Counted from the first letter of the stretch, positions 14,861-29,027 are shown. The stretch: DNA of 64,000 nt from Lycocorax pyrrhopterus obiensis (GCA_014706295.1 JACSVZ010000015.1:59393535-59457534); one strand, 5' to 3'. Translations and numbers: made by a program. Notes: generated by a model not told the origin, from the sequence alone.

Positions 14861-15330
14861 ATAGAATCATAGAAACATTTAAGTTAGAAAAGACCTTTAA
14901 GATCATCAAATCATTCTAGTTGGGCTTTGGCCCTTCTAATTTCCTTCCTGCATAACCTCATGACATCCTTGTAGTCCTCCTGAGTTGCTTGCCCCTTTTT
15001 CCAAAGGTCGTAGTCTCTCCTTCCAAAACACCACTAACTCTTGTGTCTTGACTGCCATATGGATCTCCATCCTCTACCTCCACTGCGATAGCAAACTGAA
15101 GGGCCTTGCTAGCCCACTGTCCCTAAAATATTGGTGTGCTGCCCTCAGACTTACCTCTAACAAGCCTGGTTTTATCTCATTCCCCCTTCAAATCTAGATT
15201 TAAGTTCTTTCAATGAGTGCTGCTAACTTCTGTGCAAAGATCCTACTGGTCCCCTACTTCAGGAATTCTACTGTTGACTTCATCTTGATCCTTCCCCTCT
15301 CAGCACTTTTTGCCTTCCCTCGGTCAGTTC
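14861..15330 (-). mobile_element. CR1-like retroelement fragment with 3' tail
   Basis: The left edge begins with TCATAGAATCATAGAAA, the reverse complement of the ATTCTATGATT-type tail repeats that end CR1 elements. It continues with the degraded 'GAAAAGACCTTTAAGATCATC' motif typical of CR1 3' ends. Farther right, segments around 14950-15010 (CTCATGACATCCTTGTAGTC) and 15190-15260 resemble internal sequence of old bird retroelements that I recall. The right limit is a guess, and the internal part could belong to a different element. No open frame is intact. Confidence 0.6.
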
Positions 15331-16710
15331 CCTAAATGCTCTGTAACTTGTGTACTAATTACCTTAACATTGCAACAAACCATTTCCTTAGGGGCAGAAC
15401 ATAAAATCCTTTACCAAAATCATGATAATTTAGGTCTAAGGTGCTTCCTTATCTTAAATCCCAATTATCTTCCTAGCAAAATATATCAGGGTAGTTTGGC
15501 ACACTTCAAGTAGGAAAACATACGTTGCATGTTTATTTAATTTTCCCCTGTGCATTTAATTAATCTCTCCTTTAGAACTTACTTTAAACACTGCTTGGTA
15601 TTATTATGATCAAACTAAAACGTCCACTGTGGCCCAGACAACTTTTGCTCCTTTCTTTAAATATAGATTTGCTACTTTTCATTCCTAATGTACCACCCTA
15701 ATTAGACAGATTTATTGAAAATCCTTTTTACTGGACTTGCAATGTCACATCTTTCAGAAGACTGAGATGGAAATTGTCCAACTTCCCAATTTGAGCCCAT
15801 TAAGTTATTTGAGTTTTTCTATCTCCCCTGTTCCTGTTGGCTGGCTCCTTTGTCTCTCTGATCACTGTAACTTTCCTTCCCCTCTCTTTAACCATTACAG
15901 AATTTCATATGAACAAACCTGCACAGTCTTGGGAACTGGTAAATAGAAAAGGGGTGAAATTTAACATAAAATACGTAATTAAGGATCAACAATGACAAAT
16001 TTCTTTTCAATGCGAATTGTTGTCCTGCAGAACTTTTGCATTGTTGAGCAACTGTCCTCTGTGTAAAACAGGGGTAATTCCACTCTTCAAATTCCTTTAT
16101 GTTTAAAAATCAAGAACAGTATTCAGATACTCTCTTAATCAGGACTACTCAAGTAGCTAAGACAAAGCAACGTGATTGGATCATCAGCTACCATAAATCA
16201 TCACCTCTTCAAAACCAGTCTAGTGACCCTAATCTACAACTGTAACATCTGAAAAAGTTTTTGTTTCTTTTGTTTGTTAGTTTATGTTATAATATTTATG
16301 CCATTAAATGACCATTAGGCAGAAAGAAAAGATATCTACATTATAAAGGCTATTTTGCATATTCAAAGATAGGCACTGATTAATACAGACACAGAGACAA
16401 GAATCATACACTCATATTGAGGCAGAAAGATCTTTTCAAATAGCTTTTGTTATCCAATAAAATTAGCATAACTGTTTCATCCTATTAGAAAGTCTAGAAA
16501 TACATTTGGGAAGCTTTTTTTCAAATGTCTGCTGTTAAAACTCAAAACCAACAAAAGCTCTCAGAATTAAGTAAGGGCTGCAGTGAGAGTTTCAGTGTCT
16601 TTCACTCGATCTGGTGGGATATCTTAACAGGATCCACGTTGCTGTACACACGGGACATCCTAGAACCCCCTTTTCCTTACAGGCCCACAGTTATGCAAAT
16701 ACCATTCTCC

Positions 16711-16732
16711 ACACACAGACACACACACACAC
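16711..16732. repeat. Short (CA)n repeat
   Basis: An imperfect CA run of about ten units in TMEM178B intron 1. Confidence 0.85.
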
Positions 16733-16929
16733 CCCACTTTGTGGAAAATATCCTGAATTACTACTTGATATTTATTTATCTTATTTGAGGTTCAAGATGA
16801 GACTGGAGCATGGCTGTTCCAAGCACTGGACAAACTTCCTGAACTCTGCTGGAGGAGCCATGCTTACAGCTCTGTAAGGTTACACAGGATAAACCCGCAG
16901 CAGGAAGGCAGAGCAAGGTATAGAAGAGT

Positions 16930-19190
16930 CAGTGGTAGTGACTTCTCTGCCCTTTGAGCCACATGTTTTAGTGTCTCCTCTGTTCAGTGTACAACTCTGT
17001 TTGCTCCAGTCAGTCACCAAAAAGGCAGGGCTTCATACTGAACCCCGTGTTTCCCCCCCATCCTTCTCCTCCACCACTTGGACGATCCCCTGGACTCTTT
17101 CAACAACCACCAGCCACCTCTTCACACTAAGCTTTCTTGGCCTTTCCGTCACCTCAGACCATCAGCATTAAGGACTTCTTGGCTGCTCTTATTCTTTTAT
17201 CACCCTCTTTATCTTTCCTTTTCTTTCCTTTCTCCACCTGTAGATGTTATCCATGCTGCATTCTTTCATTCACAGGCCTTTTGCCTTGCATTCCCCTAGC
17301 TGTTCCTGCCCTGTACCCCAAATCCCAGCTGATCCATACCAGCTGGTCTCTGCTATGTCTCACATAGCAGAGCATCTCTGCTGGGAACCCTCCTGCCTGG
17401 CTAACTTTCTCCACTATGAATGCCTTGTTCCCCCATTCAATTCTGCTCATTTCCTAGACTTACTACTCCAGCCCAGCACAGTTAAATCTCAGACTCACAG
17501 TCACAATCATCTCTCTGCCACATTTGGCTCATTCCTCAGACCCTCCTGCCTCCTCCAGCTCCCACTTCAGCTGTCACACAGGATTTCACCCAATTCTTCC
17601 ATGAGAAAATGACAAACCACGATCTTCCTCTTCCAGCAGCTTTGCCTTCTGTTTCCTCTTCCTCTCCTACAACTCCTTCCCCATTCTTCTCTCCTACAGA
17701 TGAAAAACCTCCTATGGGGCTCTCCTCCTTTCTTTTATTTGCCACTGAGCCAGTCTTACCCTGCCTCCTGCCTTTCCGTGTGGTTGCTCTTGTCCTCTTG
17801 TCCTCTCTTTGCCTTGACCTCTCACGCCCCTCTGCCTCTTTACTCTCGTAACACAATACCATTCAATCTCTTTCCTCTTAAAACATTCTCATCTTAAAAA
17901 AACACTCTTTCATCTTAAAACATTTATTTTCCTCTATAAATACCATGTCTTTTCCTCTCCTCCCTTCCTCACCAACCTCTCTGAATCTGTCAGCTACAAA
18001 CGCTGCCTGGTGTCCTCCCCACTAGTTCACCGCAGCTTCCTCTCCTTTGCAATCACTGCCAAAATCTTTACTTAACGTACTGGGCAAACTTCAGCACAGT
18101 CTGAATACTCTGTTCTCACCTGCTGCAGCACACTGGCTACCTGCAGTAGTCTCTTGTGCAGTTTTAACCTGAAGTGATGTCTCTCTTCAGCAACCGTGGT
18201 CTTACTCACGTCTATTGCACCACCTTTGAATCTGTTCCTTTTGCATGCCCTCCAGAAGACACTTTTCTTCTCCCAGCTCTGCTGGAGTTCATGGGGCTTT
18301 TCTCTTTCTGTATTTCCCTCCTTGATAATTTCAAGCACAAACACAGATTCCTCTCTCATCTCCACGTAGCAATTTCCAGGCTCACTCCTCTCACACAAAC
18401 TTGTCTTCCTAGGTCCGTACCCACAGCATGTCTAATACTTCTTCGTGGACACACATACATCAAACTCAGCTTATTGTAACTAAAACAGAGTTCCTAACGG
18501 TCTTCTTCCTTCTTTACTGTATGCTCTCTTCAGTAATTCCCCTCTAGATCATCACAGACAATGCTATCACTTTTCTTGTTGTTCTGGTCAAGACCTGGAG
18601 CAACATTTTCATCTCGTATCTCTCACCATGTATACAGATCCAGGGGATGTCTAAGGTTTGCATATTCTTTCACCATCCAGGCTCTCATCACCTCGTGCCT
18701 TTATTACTACAATATTTCTTTTTCTGACCTTTACAAATGTGAACTTGCCCTCCATGTATCCATTCAGAATGCTGCTAGAAATATAATTTTCCTAACACAT
18801 CACTCTGACCACGTCATTTCTTTTAGCAGCTGTAGACTGCTGTCCCCATATCTATCTCATTAGTGTAATCTACTTGTCTTCATTAAGGAAATGTCAACTT
18901 CTTCCTACAGTCAACCAAAGAGGTCAATCCCCATCAGCTACTTATTAATTTTTCAAGCAGACATGACCCATGATTTTTCTGGTGCCATCCCTCAGTCTTT
19001 GGAAGATCATCCTGTAAACATCCGCACTTCTTACTCGTTATCCTTCTTTACAGCTCCTGCAGGAATCCCACGTTTTGTGGTGCTCACAGGAATGTGGTTT
19101 GCCTCCTGGCGTTCTAAAGCCACTACCGCTCACGCTGAACGTAATTACTTCGTAGTCTCGTTGTACTCTCTCATAAGGCTGCATTAGTTG
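16930..19190 (+). mobile_element. Pyrimidine-rich ancient LINE relic (L2/CR1-like), plus strand
   Basis: The plus strand is strongly C/T-rich for about 2 kb and gives a series of overlapping Ser/Pro/Leu-rich open frames. This is typical of the coding strand of L2-type LINEs. Near the end, 18680-18830 translates with the pattern Q-A-L-I-T-S ... I-Q-N-A-A-R ... S-D-H-V. That pattern matches the C-terminal part of L2/CR1 reverse transcriptases (QALITSRLDYCN ... VQNAAAR ... SDHVTP). Just upstream, 18458-18493 can be read as Q-L-I-V-T-K-T-E-F-L-T-V, like the LxxxKTE block. Frames shift repeatedly, so the copy is dead. It is antisense to TMEM178B. An alternative is simple pyrimidine-rich low complexity, but the ordered RT-like blocks argue against that. 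Confidence 0.55.
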
Positions 19191-19319
19191 CCAATATTTA
19201 AAGTGCAGCCCCATGTCAAAAGGACAGGGACATTTTTCTGATCCATGATTTCTGATCCGTGATTAAGGCTCGTAAATCTGAGGGTAGAACGCTAACTGGC
19301 ATTAATAACAGTGAACGAA

Positions 19320-19450
19320 ATCCCTATTGTACTGCTACTGAGCTGAGGTATGAGAGATTTAGTCCCTTGCCTCAGGTCACGAAGAAAGACTATGGCAGAG
19401 CTTGGACTGAATTCTGGCTTTATAAGCCCCTGCCCTAACTGCAGTAGTAC
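19320..19450 (-). mobile_element. MIR/CORE-SINE-like relic
   Basis: The segment around 19357-19440 (CTTGCCTCAGGTCACGAAG ... GGCAGAGCTTGGACTGAATTC) follows the antisense MIR pattern 'acttgcccaaggtcacacagc ... ggcagagccgggattcgaac'. It is degraded, consistent with an old amniote SINE. The limits are approximate. Confidence 0.5.
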
Positions 19451-19690
19451 CTTTCTTTCATCTATTTTGGTAGTTATCTACAAAGGATTACAATTTCAGC
19501 AGGCTCAGCTGGGCAGTTCTGAATATTTATTTATAAAAAATTTGGCTTAATGAGAAAGAAAATGGATAAATTTCCATTTTTTTACTCTGATTTCTCTCCT
19601 GCAGGGAAAATATGTTAGTTTATGCTCTTTTATTTTAAGTGGATTCTATTCCAAATGATCTGCTAAGGGAACTTGGATTCCAGAATTCAC

Positions 19691-19716
19691 ATTATTTATT
19701 TATTTACTTATTTATT
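19691..19716. repeat. (TTTA)n simple repeat
   Basis: About six tetranucleotide units with one interruption (TTAC). Confidence 0.85.
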
Positions 19717-20196
19717 CCTTAAAAACTAAGAAACACCATCTTATTTCTTTCTTTTGGTCCTAAAGAGGTAAATGTGTAGTTAAGAGTTCCAGCAGCACTT
19801 TGTGAGCAATGAGCCATTAAGTAAGTCACATTATAAATGATTGTCATCATTTCTGCTAAACCTACAAAACATAAAGGCATCTTATCTGCTGGTTCTGCAA
19901 TAGTTAATGAACTCATTCCCCTCTTGAAGCTTTTCTAAATGCACAGAAATACTTTTTCAACAAGAAAAAGCAATTTTAATATGGATTTTTTATTGCAGGA
20001 GATGACAAAATAGTTCAGACCACTTCATCTCTAATAAAGTAGAATAATCTTCCATATTTTTATTTTTACAGTTACTAGAACACAACTGCGCTCACATTAA
20101 ATCTTTCCTCCACAGTTTTTACAAATTTTTAGCAGCAGGCAGAAAGAATAAAAATGCTGAGATTTCTCAAAAGGATTCGGATGTTCAATTAAATGA

Positions 20197-20337
<141 letters not shown>

Positions 20338-20389
20338 TGAAATTTGCCCTTTAAAAAATCATGATTAAAGCTAGTTGCTTTTCTGTTAA

Positions 20390-20500
<111 letters not shown>

Positions 20501-23500
20501 TAATGAATTGCTATTTAAATTTGATGCAATTAAAGTATTAAATGGCTTATTCAAAATATGATGGACCAAATCCTCCTGGAACTCACAAGCATGAACCAGT
20601 GATTTCACCCACTAAAGGATTTTAGAAAATCCCTCGACAAGAGGATGGCTTTGCTGTATCTCAGTTGTTTGACTTCCAGTCTTACATCAACAGACTAAGA
20701 ATAATTTCAGCATCAAAAAATGCAAAGGCTGAATACCTGGATAGCCTAACTCCAGTGCTGTCTACTGCTTGAACTTCAGCGGATGCCTCCAGCAGAACTC
20801 CAGCTGTGACAGGAGGGAGCACAGACCTTGCACTGGCCTTTCTATCCAGGGACAATTTTAACCTCAAAGGAAACACTAAAGGCCTGAACTTGCTGCATCA
20901 CCATGTTCAATAAAACATTTACTATTGACTTCTCTAGGATCAGAATCAAGACTTCAATAAATTCCCTTTTTTAATGAGTCCATTTGGAAAACAGTTGGGA
21001 TTTCAAGCACAGATTTTAAACAAAGCATTTGAGTCTTTAATGTACAAAGGATACACGAAAAAAATGGCTGTCCTAATTTACCTGTCAAAACCATTGCATT
21101 TTAAAAGTCAAATCTAGAGCATTGCAAGGTATTGCAAGAATTTCTACAAAAATAAATCTTTTTGCTCCTAGATACAGCTGCAAGTAGCCTCTCTTCAGGA
21201 TTTTCCATTTGTGTATAAATAATCCCTAGTGACGGCTGGAGTAGTCCTGTTAAGCCTTTCTTCCTCAGTTATGCTGTGCATCTGACAAACCAAACCAGAG
21301 AATGCTTTCATCCCAGAAATCTTGCATATTATTTGAGGTGGAGGTAGGCTGCACAGGAATTACTTAGGGTTTGAGGTTGTTTTTTTTTTCAGTGGTGGCA
21401 TGGGCTAAGTATACTCACAATAAAATGTTTTAAAAATAGGATTTGCTGTGACTTCCATGGATCTCGGGGGAAGAAGGAAGGTAAAAGGAGGGTTGAAATA
21501 ATAAGGTCATTGTAAATTCTATTTTTTTTTAAATAAAAATTGGATTCCAATGGCAGGCAGCAGAGCCCCATCGAGTCAGGTTTAACTGGCAGCCTTCCAA
21601 AGGCGACATGAAAGGTCCTCTGAGTAGTAATTGTCTAAATGGAACAGACTTCGGTTATTGTGCAACTTCTTCATCTACTTTATTGTACCTTTATAATTAA
21701 ATGATGCAATCCCTTTTTTTCCTTTCTTGTCTTCCTCTCATCTGCTGCAGGAAGCCATCTGAGCGACATTGCCATAGGATGCAGACAGACTCTGTGGCTC
21801 CCCATATTTTTTCTGGGTCACTACAAGCTGTATACAAGGAGTTGTGAGCTGCTGGTTGCCAAAGCAGGACATAAACTCTGCCTTCTCCCAGACACTCACC
21901 TGCACTCCAGCTCTCTGCTTGCTTAGTGCTGGAGGTGGTTGGCTCACTCAGAGTTGTTGCTCGGGTGAGGGATTGCTGCTTTTGCTAGAAACTCTGTGGA
22001 AACCAGGCAAACAGAGGATCTGATAGGACAGGGCAAACACTATGCTCGAAGGGGCCTCCAGCAGCAAGGCTATTCAGTTTGTGGAGGAGAGTGGACAAAC
22101 ATCTGAGAATCAGAAGAATTTTAGAATATTGTGCTGAACACCCCCAGAGCCAGCATTTCCTGACTCCGCAAGGCTTTAGGGATCAGGAGTGAAACTCTGG
22201 TTCTGAGATGCTGAAAGGCTTGATCAGATGTGAAAGCAGAATCAGAGGAACAACTCTGTTCGCTCTTTCTTTGTCACTGGTCCTTCTGTACCAGAGTGCT
22301 TTCCCTCACTCCGAGTAGTCCATTCCCAGAAATATAGATTATTCAGCTGAGGAAAAGTTAGCAAGACTGAGACCTCAGTTTGCATGTTCAGCTCCAATAA
22401 TTTCTTTACTGATTGTAATTTCTGTTTTTCTGATTTGATTTCTTTTCATGATGACAAAGAGAAGAAATGAACTGCCTAATTTTGATGCAGCTTTAGAATA
22501 CTCCTCAGGTCTTTGGTCTCATGCTTGTCTGCCTCTCCCTGAGTATTCTTACTTGTGACAATCTCTTTTAATTCAATGCCTATTTACCTAATTGTATTAT
22601 TTTGAAATACGCACATGGGTTCTACGAAAATACAAAAAAAAAGGATAGGAGAAATATAAATAGGACCAACTAATTTATATATGTATTACTGTCTATTATA
22701 CCTGTCTATAAGAAACCTGAAGCAACAGATCTCCAGTTTTTCTAGCAAAATCCAACATAATGGTCTTGGTATATTTCCCAGAGAGTTATTAAATTAAAAT
22801 TAATAAATACAGAATAGAATTACAGAAATGACCCAGCCTATTCAGGAACAGAACTGGTTTTTAAAATCACTGGTATCAGAATATTGCCAAGTACCACAGC
22901 TCCTGATCCTGCCACAAGCCATTGCCTATAGCTTGTATTAATTTCAGCAGAGTTCATAAGCAGAATAACTGCAGGGTATTTGCAAAGCTAGTTAGGCTCT
23001 TAATGACCATTTTTTGTTATCCTTTGATAGACAAATCTCAATAGACCATTCTCAATACTGGAAGTTTTGCTTAGGGAAAAATGTAGGATCTGTTTTAAAC
23101 TAAATGGTTCACAGATCCTGTCCAGCTTTAAAAACAAACAAACAAAAAACCAAAACACTTAATCAAATTTACATTCAATTACATATAGCATTACACACAA
23201 TATTTGGGGCCAGAACCTGCATTAGTTTATCCAGTTCTGGAAGAGGTGTATTACATTAAATTAACAGAGGAAAGAGAGTTAAAGCTCTATCTACCAATAA
23301 CATCCCCTTTCACAAGGTCTTTGCCCTGGATCTCACAGAGAGTGATTTCATCTGTGTGAGAATATGTGCCCCAGTCGGGTTATTTGAACACCACACACTG
23401 AGAATATCTGCAGCCCCTCACACCTGCACATGGCATGCTCTGTCCACACACCCATCCCTGAAACCTCTAGCTCCCAAACAAGTATCTGTCATGGAAGTAA

Positions 23501-25679
23501 AAACTACTTTTAGATTTTACTTTCATGACAGATCCTGTTGGTATGAACCTGGAATACCTGCCTTGTTTTCAACTCACAGCTCTTCTCAACATTGGATAGC
23601 AACAACACTTAGTTCATTTTCATCAAATAAGTGAGGATCAAAAAGGAAACTTCTCCATTTTTATTTCTGAGCAAGTCAAACACTTTATTTTGTCAAATTG
23701 CCACTACACTTGCTTTTTCTGTGTTTCAGTCTGGAGGTGCCAAAGGAACACACATCTCTATAGCATTTGTGTGTGACTCCATCATGGCTGAGAGCTATAG
23801 TACAGGCAGACCCTCACCCCAGAAAGGCCATCAGATGAACTAAAATGCTGCTGTTCAGTGTTACGAGTCTCACTCCTTTAACACTTCTCTCATCCTACAG
23901 TGAAGCTGGTTAGAAGTGTATGAGAAAACCTCTAAAGCAGGCAAGGAGTGACACACCCCGATATTTGCACACAGCTCCCTCATGTGCACGAGTTGCACTT
24001 CTGACCTGGGGGCAGTGACTTTGCCAAGTGGCTCTCTGGCCATCTGCAGACACACAGATCCAGGAGCGTGTGTGCAGGAACACTCACTGCACCCGAGCCC
24101 AGGGAATCCCTGGCTACCAGCTGGATGCTGTATGGTCAGAGTTAGTTCACACACTCATACACACACATGAACACAAGCAGACTACAGCAAGACCTTTCAA
24201 AGACCACCTTCTCCTGCATTTGACCACTTCATCTTGATTTGTCACATCTTCCCTATGGTTAACACTGAGCAGAGCTGCCATTACAGATAACCCAGCGCCA
24301 CGCAACTTCAGCTGTTTCTGGCAGGAGAAATGGACATTCTTGATCCCAGGACAAAGCAGGTGGAGAAAGAGGAAAGAGCCTCACTTATTTCAGGATGAAA
24401 AACCTCTCTCATAACTGCAACTCCATTTGCAAAGGTGAGCTCTGTTGACATGTTTGCCCGCTGTCAAGGTTGAATTTGTTTATGCCCCGAGCACAGCGAG
24501 CACACGTGGCAGAGCAATCCAGCTCTCCATGGCCAGCCCAGCACATTGCATCCTCACCTAGGTGGAGAATAGGAATCACTCCCTTGGCACTGAAACAAGC
24601 AGCAGGGTGTCTGGGTGCTGACAGGCTTTGGACATGTCCACTTGCCCTTTACGAATGGGGCTGACAACACCAAATCTATTTCCTAGGAATTGTTAAATAG
24701 CAGCTGGATATGAAGGGTCCCTTGCAACACAGGCAGGATCCCAAGCAGTGATCCAGGTACACCACCTGTTTGGACTGGTTTGGTACAAGTCTCTACCATG
24801 CTACTCACATCCACTGCTCACTCATAAAACATACAGAACAAAACCTGTACATGGGCAAAGATGTGAGAGAACACCCCTCCTGAATAAGTAGTTTTAAGCA
24901 ATAATTCCACTAGTAATGTCTGAGGAAGGAATTAATGAAGGCTATCAAGAGAGTTTGGGACAGAGAACACACTTGGAAGACAAGTATTTTGAAAGATGGC
25001 ACTGTGTGAGAAGCAACGATTTCACTACGATGGAAATAAACCAATGGGGAATCTTCTGACGGCAACAGAAGAACCATCGGAGGGAAATGTTATTTTGTAG
25101 TACAGAGGAACCACGCCGTGGGTAGCAAAGATGCCGTCATCCTTTCCTGAAATCCTCATCATCCTGCAAAAACATGCATCCTCTGTTTAGGTAGGGGGTT
25201 ATGCATGTGGCCCCTTCCTACACTTTGGATCAAAGAAGCATTTGGGGCAAAATGACCATCACCTTGAACCACTACCTTGGAGGAAAAATTAAGACAAAGG
25301 ATCAAAAGACTAGACAAAAAATAGCACAAAAATACTACAGGCTAACAGATGCATCTCCACCCCAAGAGAAAATGATTCCTTTCTAATACATTCATGTAAT
25401 GTTTTGTAGATATTGAAAATATTCCAAAGCACAGCTCAGTGTAAACAGCAAGCTGGGTTTCCTCCTGCTCTTTAGCATTTCTCTTTGTTTACTCTCCATT
25501 TGAGGATAGAAAAAGCCTACATGTGAGCACTGCAAATGGTGTATTTCAGGACGGATGGGGCATTGAGAAAGGCAGTGATGAAACACAGACATATGTAGCC
25601 TCCAATAAAATACTATGTACTTTGCCCAAGCCACCAGGGTCAAACAAAATTTTAAAAAAAAAATCCAGTGTCTGCTTTA

Positions 25680-26414
<735 letters not shown>

Positions 26415-27051
26415 TCAGCTTCACAGAAAGACCATGGACATCTTCACAACAGGCAAAGCCGTTGGGGGTGAGACCACGCACAAACCTCCGGAGCAGCTGC
26501 TAGGTGTCACTTGGCAGAGACTGCCTCAAACATCCCCAACTCCCGTGGCTCACATCCACGCTGCAGAGGGATGCTGAGAGCGCTACAAAGTTCTGCCCTG
26601 GAGGCAGTCTTGGAGTCTCATCTGCCTCTTCTCCTCTGCAGAGGAGACCTGGCGAGGAGAAACACAGCCTTGCACCAGTGACCCACCTACACAAAGATGT
26701 CCTGCTCCCCTCACTGCGAGCACCCAAGCGACAGGGGGCTGAAGGGATGGATCCCCCTTGAAGAGACCTGATGGCTGGTCAGTCCATTAATCTCTTTCAA
26801 TCTGGCCCGCTCAGAAATCCAGAAGAGATGGCTTTCAGAGCAGCAAGCTCACTACAGCATCATCACAGGACAGAAAAGTTCAACAGCCTGACATCTCCCA
26901 CTTGCAAGCAGCCAGTTTTCGCGGTTTCAGGAATGGGAGACTTGCCTTTTCTTTGTCAGTGGCTCAGCAAGAGCATCATCGTCTGGACGGCCGGTCACTT
27001 GCTTGGGTTTAAAGCGGGGTCGAAAGGGAGGGAGCAAGAGGGGGGAGCAAT

Positions 27052-27078
27052 CTGTTGTTGTTGTTGCTGCTGCAGCTG

Positions 27079-27117
<39 letters not shown>
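27052..27117 (-). repeat. CAG/CAA trinucleotide tract upstream of TMEM178B
   Basis: On the TMEM178B sense strand this reads as (CAG)12 uninterrupted (plus-strand CTG at 27082-27117), then TAG, CAG, CTG, two CAG and several CAA units. It lies about 640 bp upstream of the start codon, inside or just before the probable 5' leader. The minus-strand open frame through it reads as poly-Ser. Confidence 0.9.
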
Positions 27118-27119
<2 letters not shown>

Positions 27120-27129
27120 GTTTGAAATC

Positions 27130-27830
27130 GTGGTTAAAACATCCTCTCCCCGGCTGGCTCTGGGAACGCGGGCACGCACGGGTCTCTCCCTCAGCAGACT
27201 TCGCTGACAGTCGCTGGCATCTTGGCTTCGGAGACACCTCGGCTTCTCTCTGCCAGCCTTGCCATTCACTCGCCTGCTTTTGTCGCCGGCGCTGTCATCC
27301 AGGCAGCCGAACGTCGCGCTGCCTTCCTTCCCCGGCGCGCCCGGGCAGCGCTCCGGCAGCCTCCCGGCTCCGGGCCGGGCAGAGGCGGCGGGAGCAGCCG
27401 CAGCCCGGCAGGAGCCGCCGCCGGCCGCGCACCGCCCGCTAGGCAGCGCGGGGGGCAGCCCTCGGCCCCGGCATCCTTCTTCCACACTCACACTCACAGA
27501 CACACGCTGCTGCCCCCCCTTCCGCCGGCAGCTGAAAAGCTTCCTCCGTCCCCGGCGCTGGGATGTGTTGTGCACAGTTTTCCTAACACGGCGGCACGTT
27601 AGCCATCTGCAAGATGAAGGCAGGCAGGGCTACGGCTGGCGGAGAGGATGCTGAGGAACGGGGAGGGGAGGGAGGTCGGGGGAAACCGAACCAAAACAAA
27701 TCGGGGCGGAGGGGCGGAGGGGCGGAGGTGGGGGGGAGCTACACACCTTACACGGGGAGAGGAAAGCAGCCCCTAACTGTTGTCAACAGCTTTCGGGCTG
27801 CACCATTTCTCTGCCATATGGCCCGATCTC
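27130..27830 (-). promoter_or_regulatory. TMEM178B: CpG-island promoter and leader region of TMEM178B
   Basis: GC content and CpG density rise sharply between about 27150 and 27760 (for example CCCCGGCGCGCCCGGGCAG around 27331), in contrast to the AT-rich flanks. It lies directly upstream of TMEM178B exon 1 on the minus strand and is the natural promoter. No TATA box at a usual distance is obvious. The exact transcription start and any leader intron cannot be fixed from sequence alone. Confidence 0.75.
27703..27740 (+). promoter_or_regulatory. GC-box array / G-quadruplex-prone run
   Basis: Three tandem GGGGCGGA units (27703-27726) are followed by GGTGGGGGGGAG. Each unit contains the Sp1/KLF core GGGCGG. 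The four closely spaced G-runs also fit the general G-quadruplex pattern on the plus strand, the template strand for TMEM178B. It sits at the upstream edge of the CpG island. Confidence 0.75.
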
Positions 27831-29027
27831 CTCGTCGGAGCTGAGATTTTCTAGCTCAGCAGCTTCATACGAATCGTATCCTCGGCATCAGTAGTTACAT
27901 ATTCAGACATATTTTTCTCTCCTTAAATTTTCACTCCCCTTCTCTTTAATGGGAATAACTCACCCATCTTGTAGAGATCAAGTGCAACAGAAGGCGAGCT
28001 GGAGTCCCCAAGCTTTAGAAATCTCATTTCACCGTTTTTAACCCAAATAATAGCAAATCCAATCTTCTGTACACCTGGGAATCTTTCCTTGTTCAAACAC
28101 CGAGCCCTGCAGCCTTGGCCGAAGCCTACAGACCGAGCATACAGAGCGCTGAGCCAAAAGCCAGTGATGTCACCCATGCAACGTGAGACTCATTTCTTAT
28201 TTCTCTATCCTCCTTAAAGATAAACTGCACCACTTCCCAGGCAGGAAATGTCGAAGCCTTACTCTCTTAAGAGGGAAAAATGTAAAACCTGGATTTAACT
28301 GGATCCTGATCATTCTTGATCACAAGCCCTTACATTATGTCAACCAAATCCAAAACAAGCAGAGCTGTTTCTCACTGCACCAAAAAAAATCCCAACCTGC
28401 TACAAAATACAGAGAATGAGCTTGAAAAAAAACCCTGGATTGTAGATCTGTGTGATCCAGAAAGCTGAGGCCTCCAGACTCCGAACTGTCTGAACTGAAA
28501 AGGAAATACACATGGCCATTTCCCTTGCACCAAAGAGGTCTGGATGCTGGCACATCCTGATCTGCGAGTACCACAGCATCCTGGAGATGACAGAGGAACC
28601 AAGTTAGCCCCATCCAATGTTTGGCTCCCAGTGATTCCACAGCATGAACAGCAAACAATGCAGTTGCTCCAACTGCACCAAAACATCCACAGCCCAATGC
28701 CTGCCCACAGATGCATGCTGCAAAAATCTACATCCATGCTGGATCCTACCAGCTTTTGGCCCCTGAATCCCAAGCTGTGTCATCTAAATTGAAAATAAGC
28801 ACAGCCTTTCTGGGGCTGGTGACAGCCCTTGGCCCCAGGAGGGGAGTCCTGGGATTTTGCTAGCTTTTAACCCTAGCCATCCAAGTTATATTTGTTCCAG
28901 TGGGGAGAACAGATGTGGAATGTAGTAGCTCTCTGTGTGTCAGAAATACATACCTGGATTGTCTTGTGGAATACAGCTGCATCAGGAAAAAAATAACCCA
29001 CATGGCTGGATCATAACAATTTTTGGT

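Noticed and set aside
26771..27442. Plus-strand 223-codon frame with a poly-Cys run
   Set aside because: It is the opposite strand of the TMEM178B leader; the poly-Cys comes from the CTG repeat and no family is recognisable.
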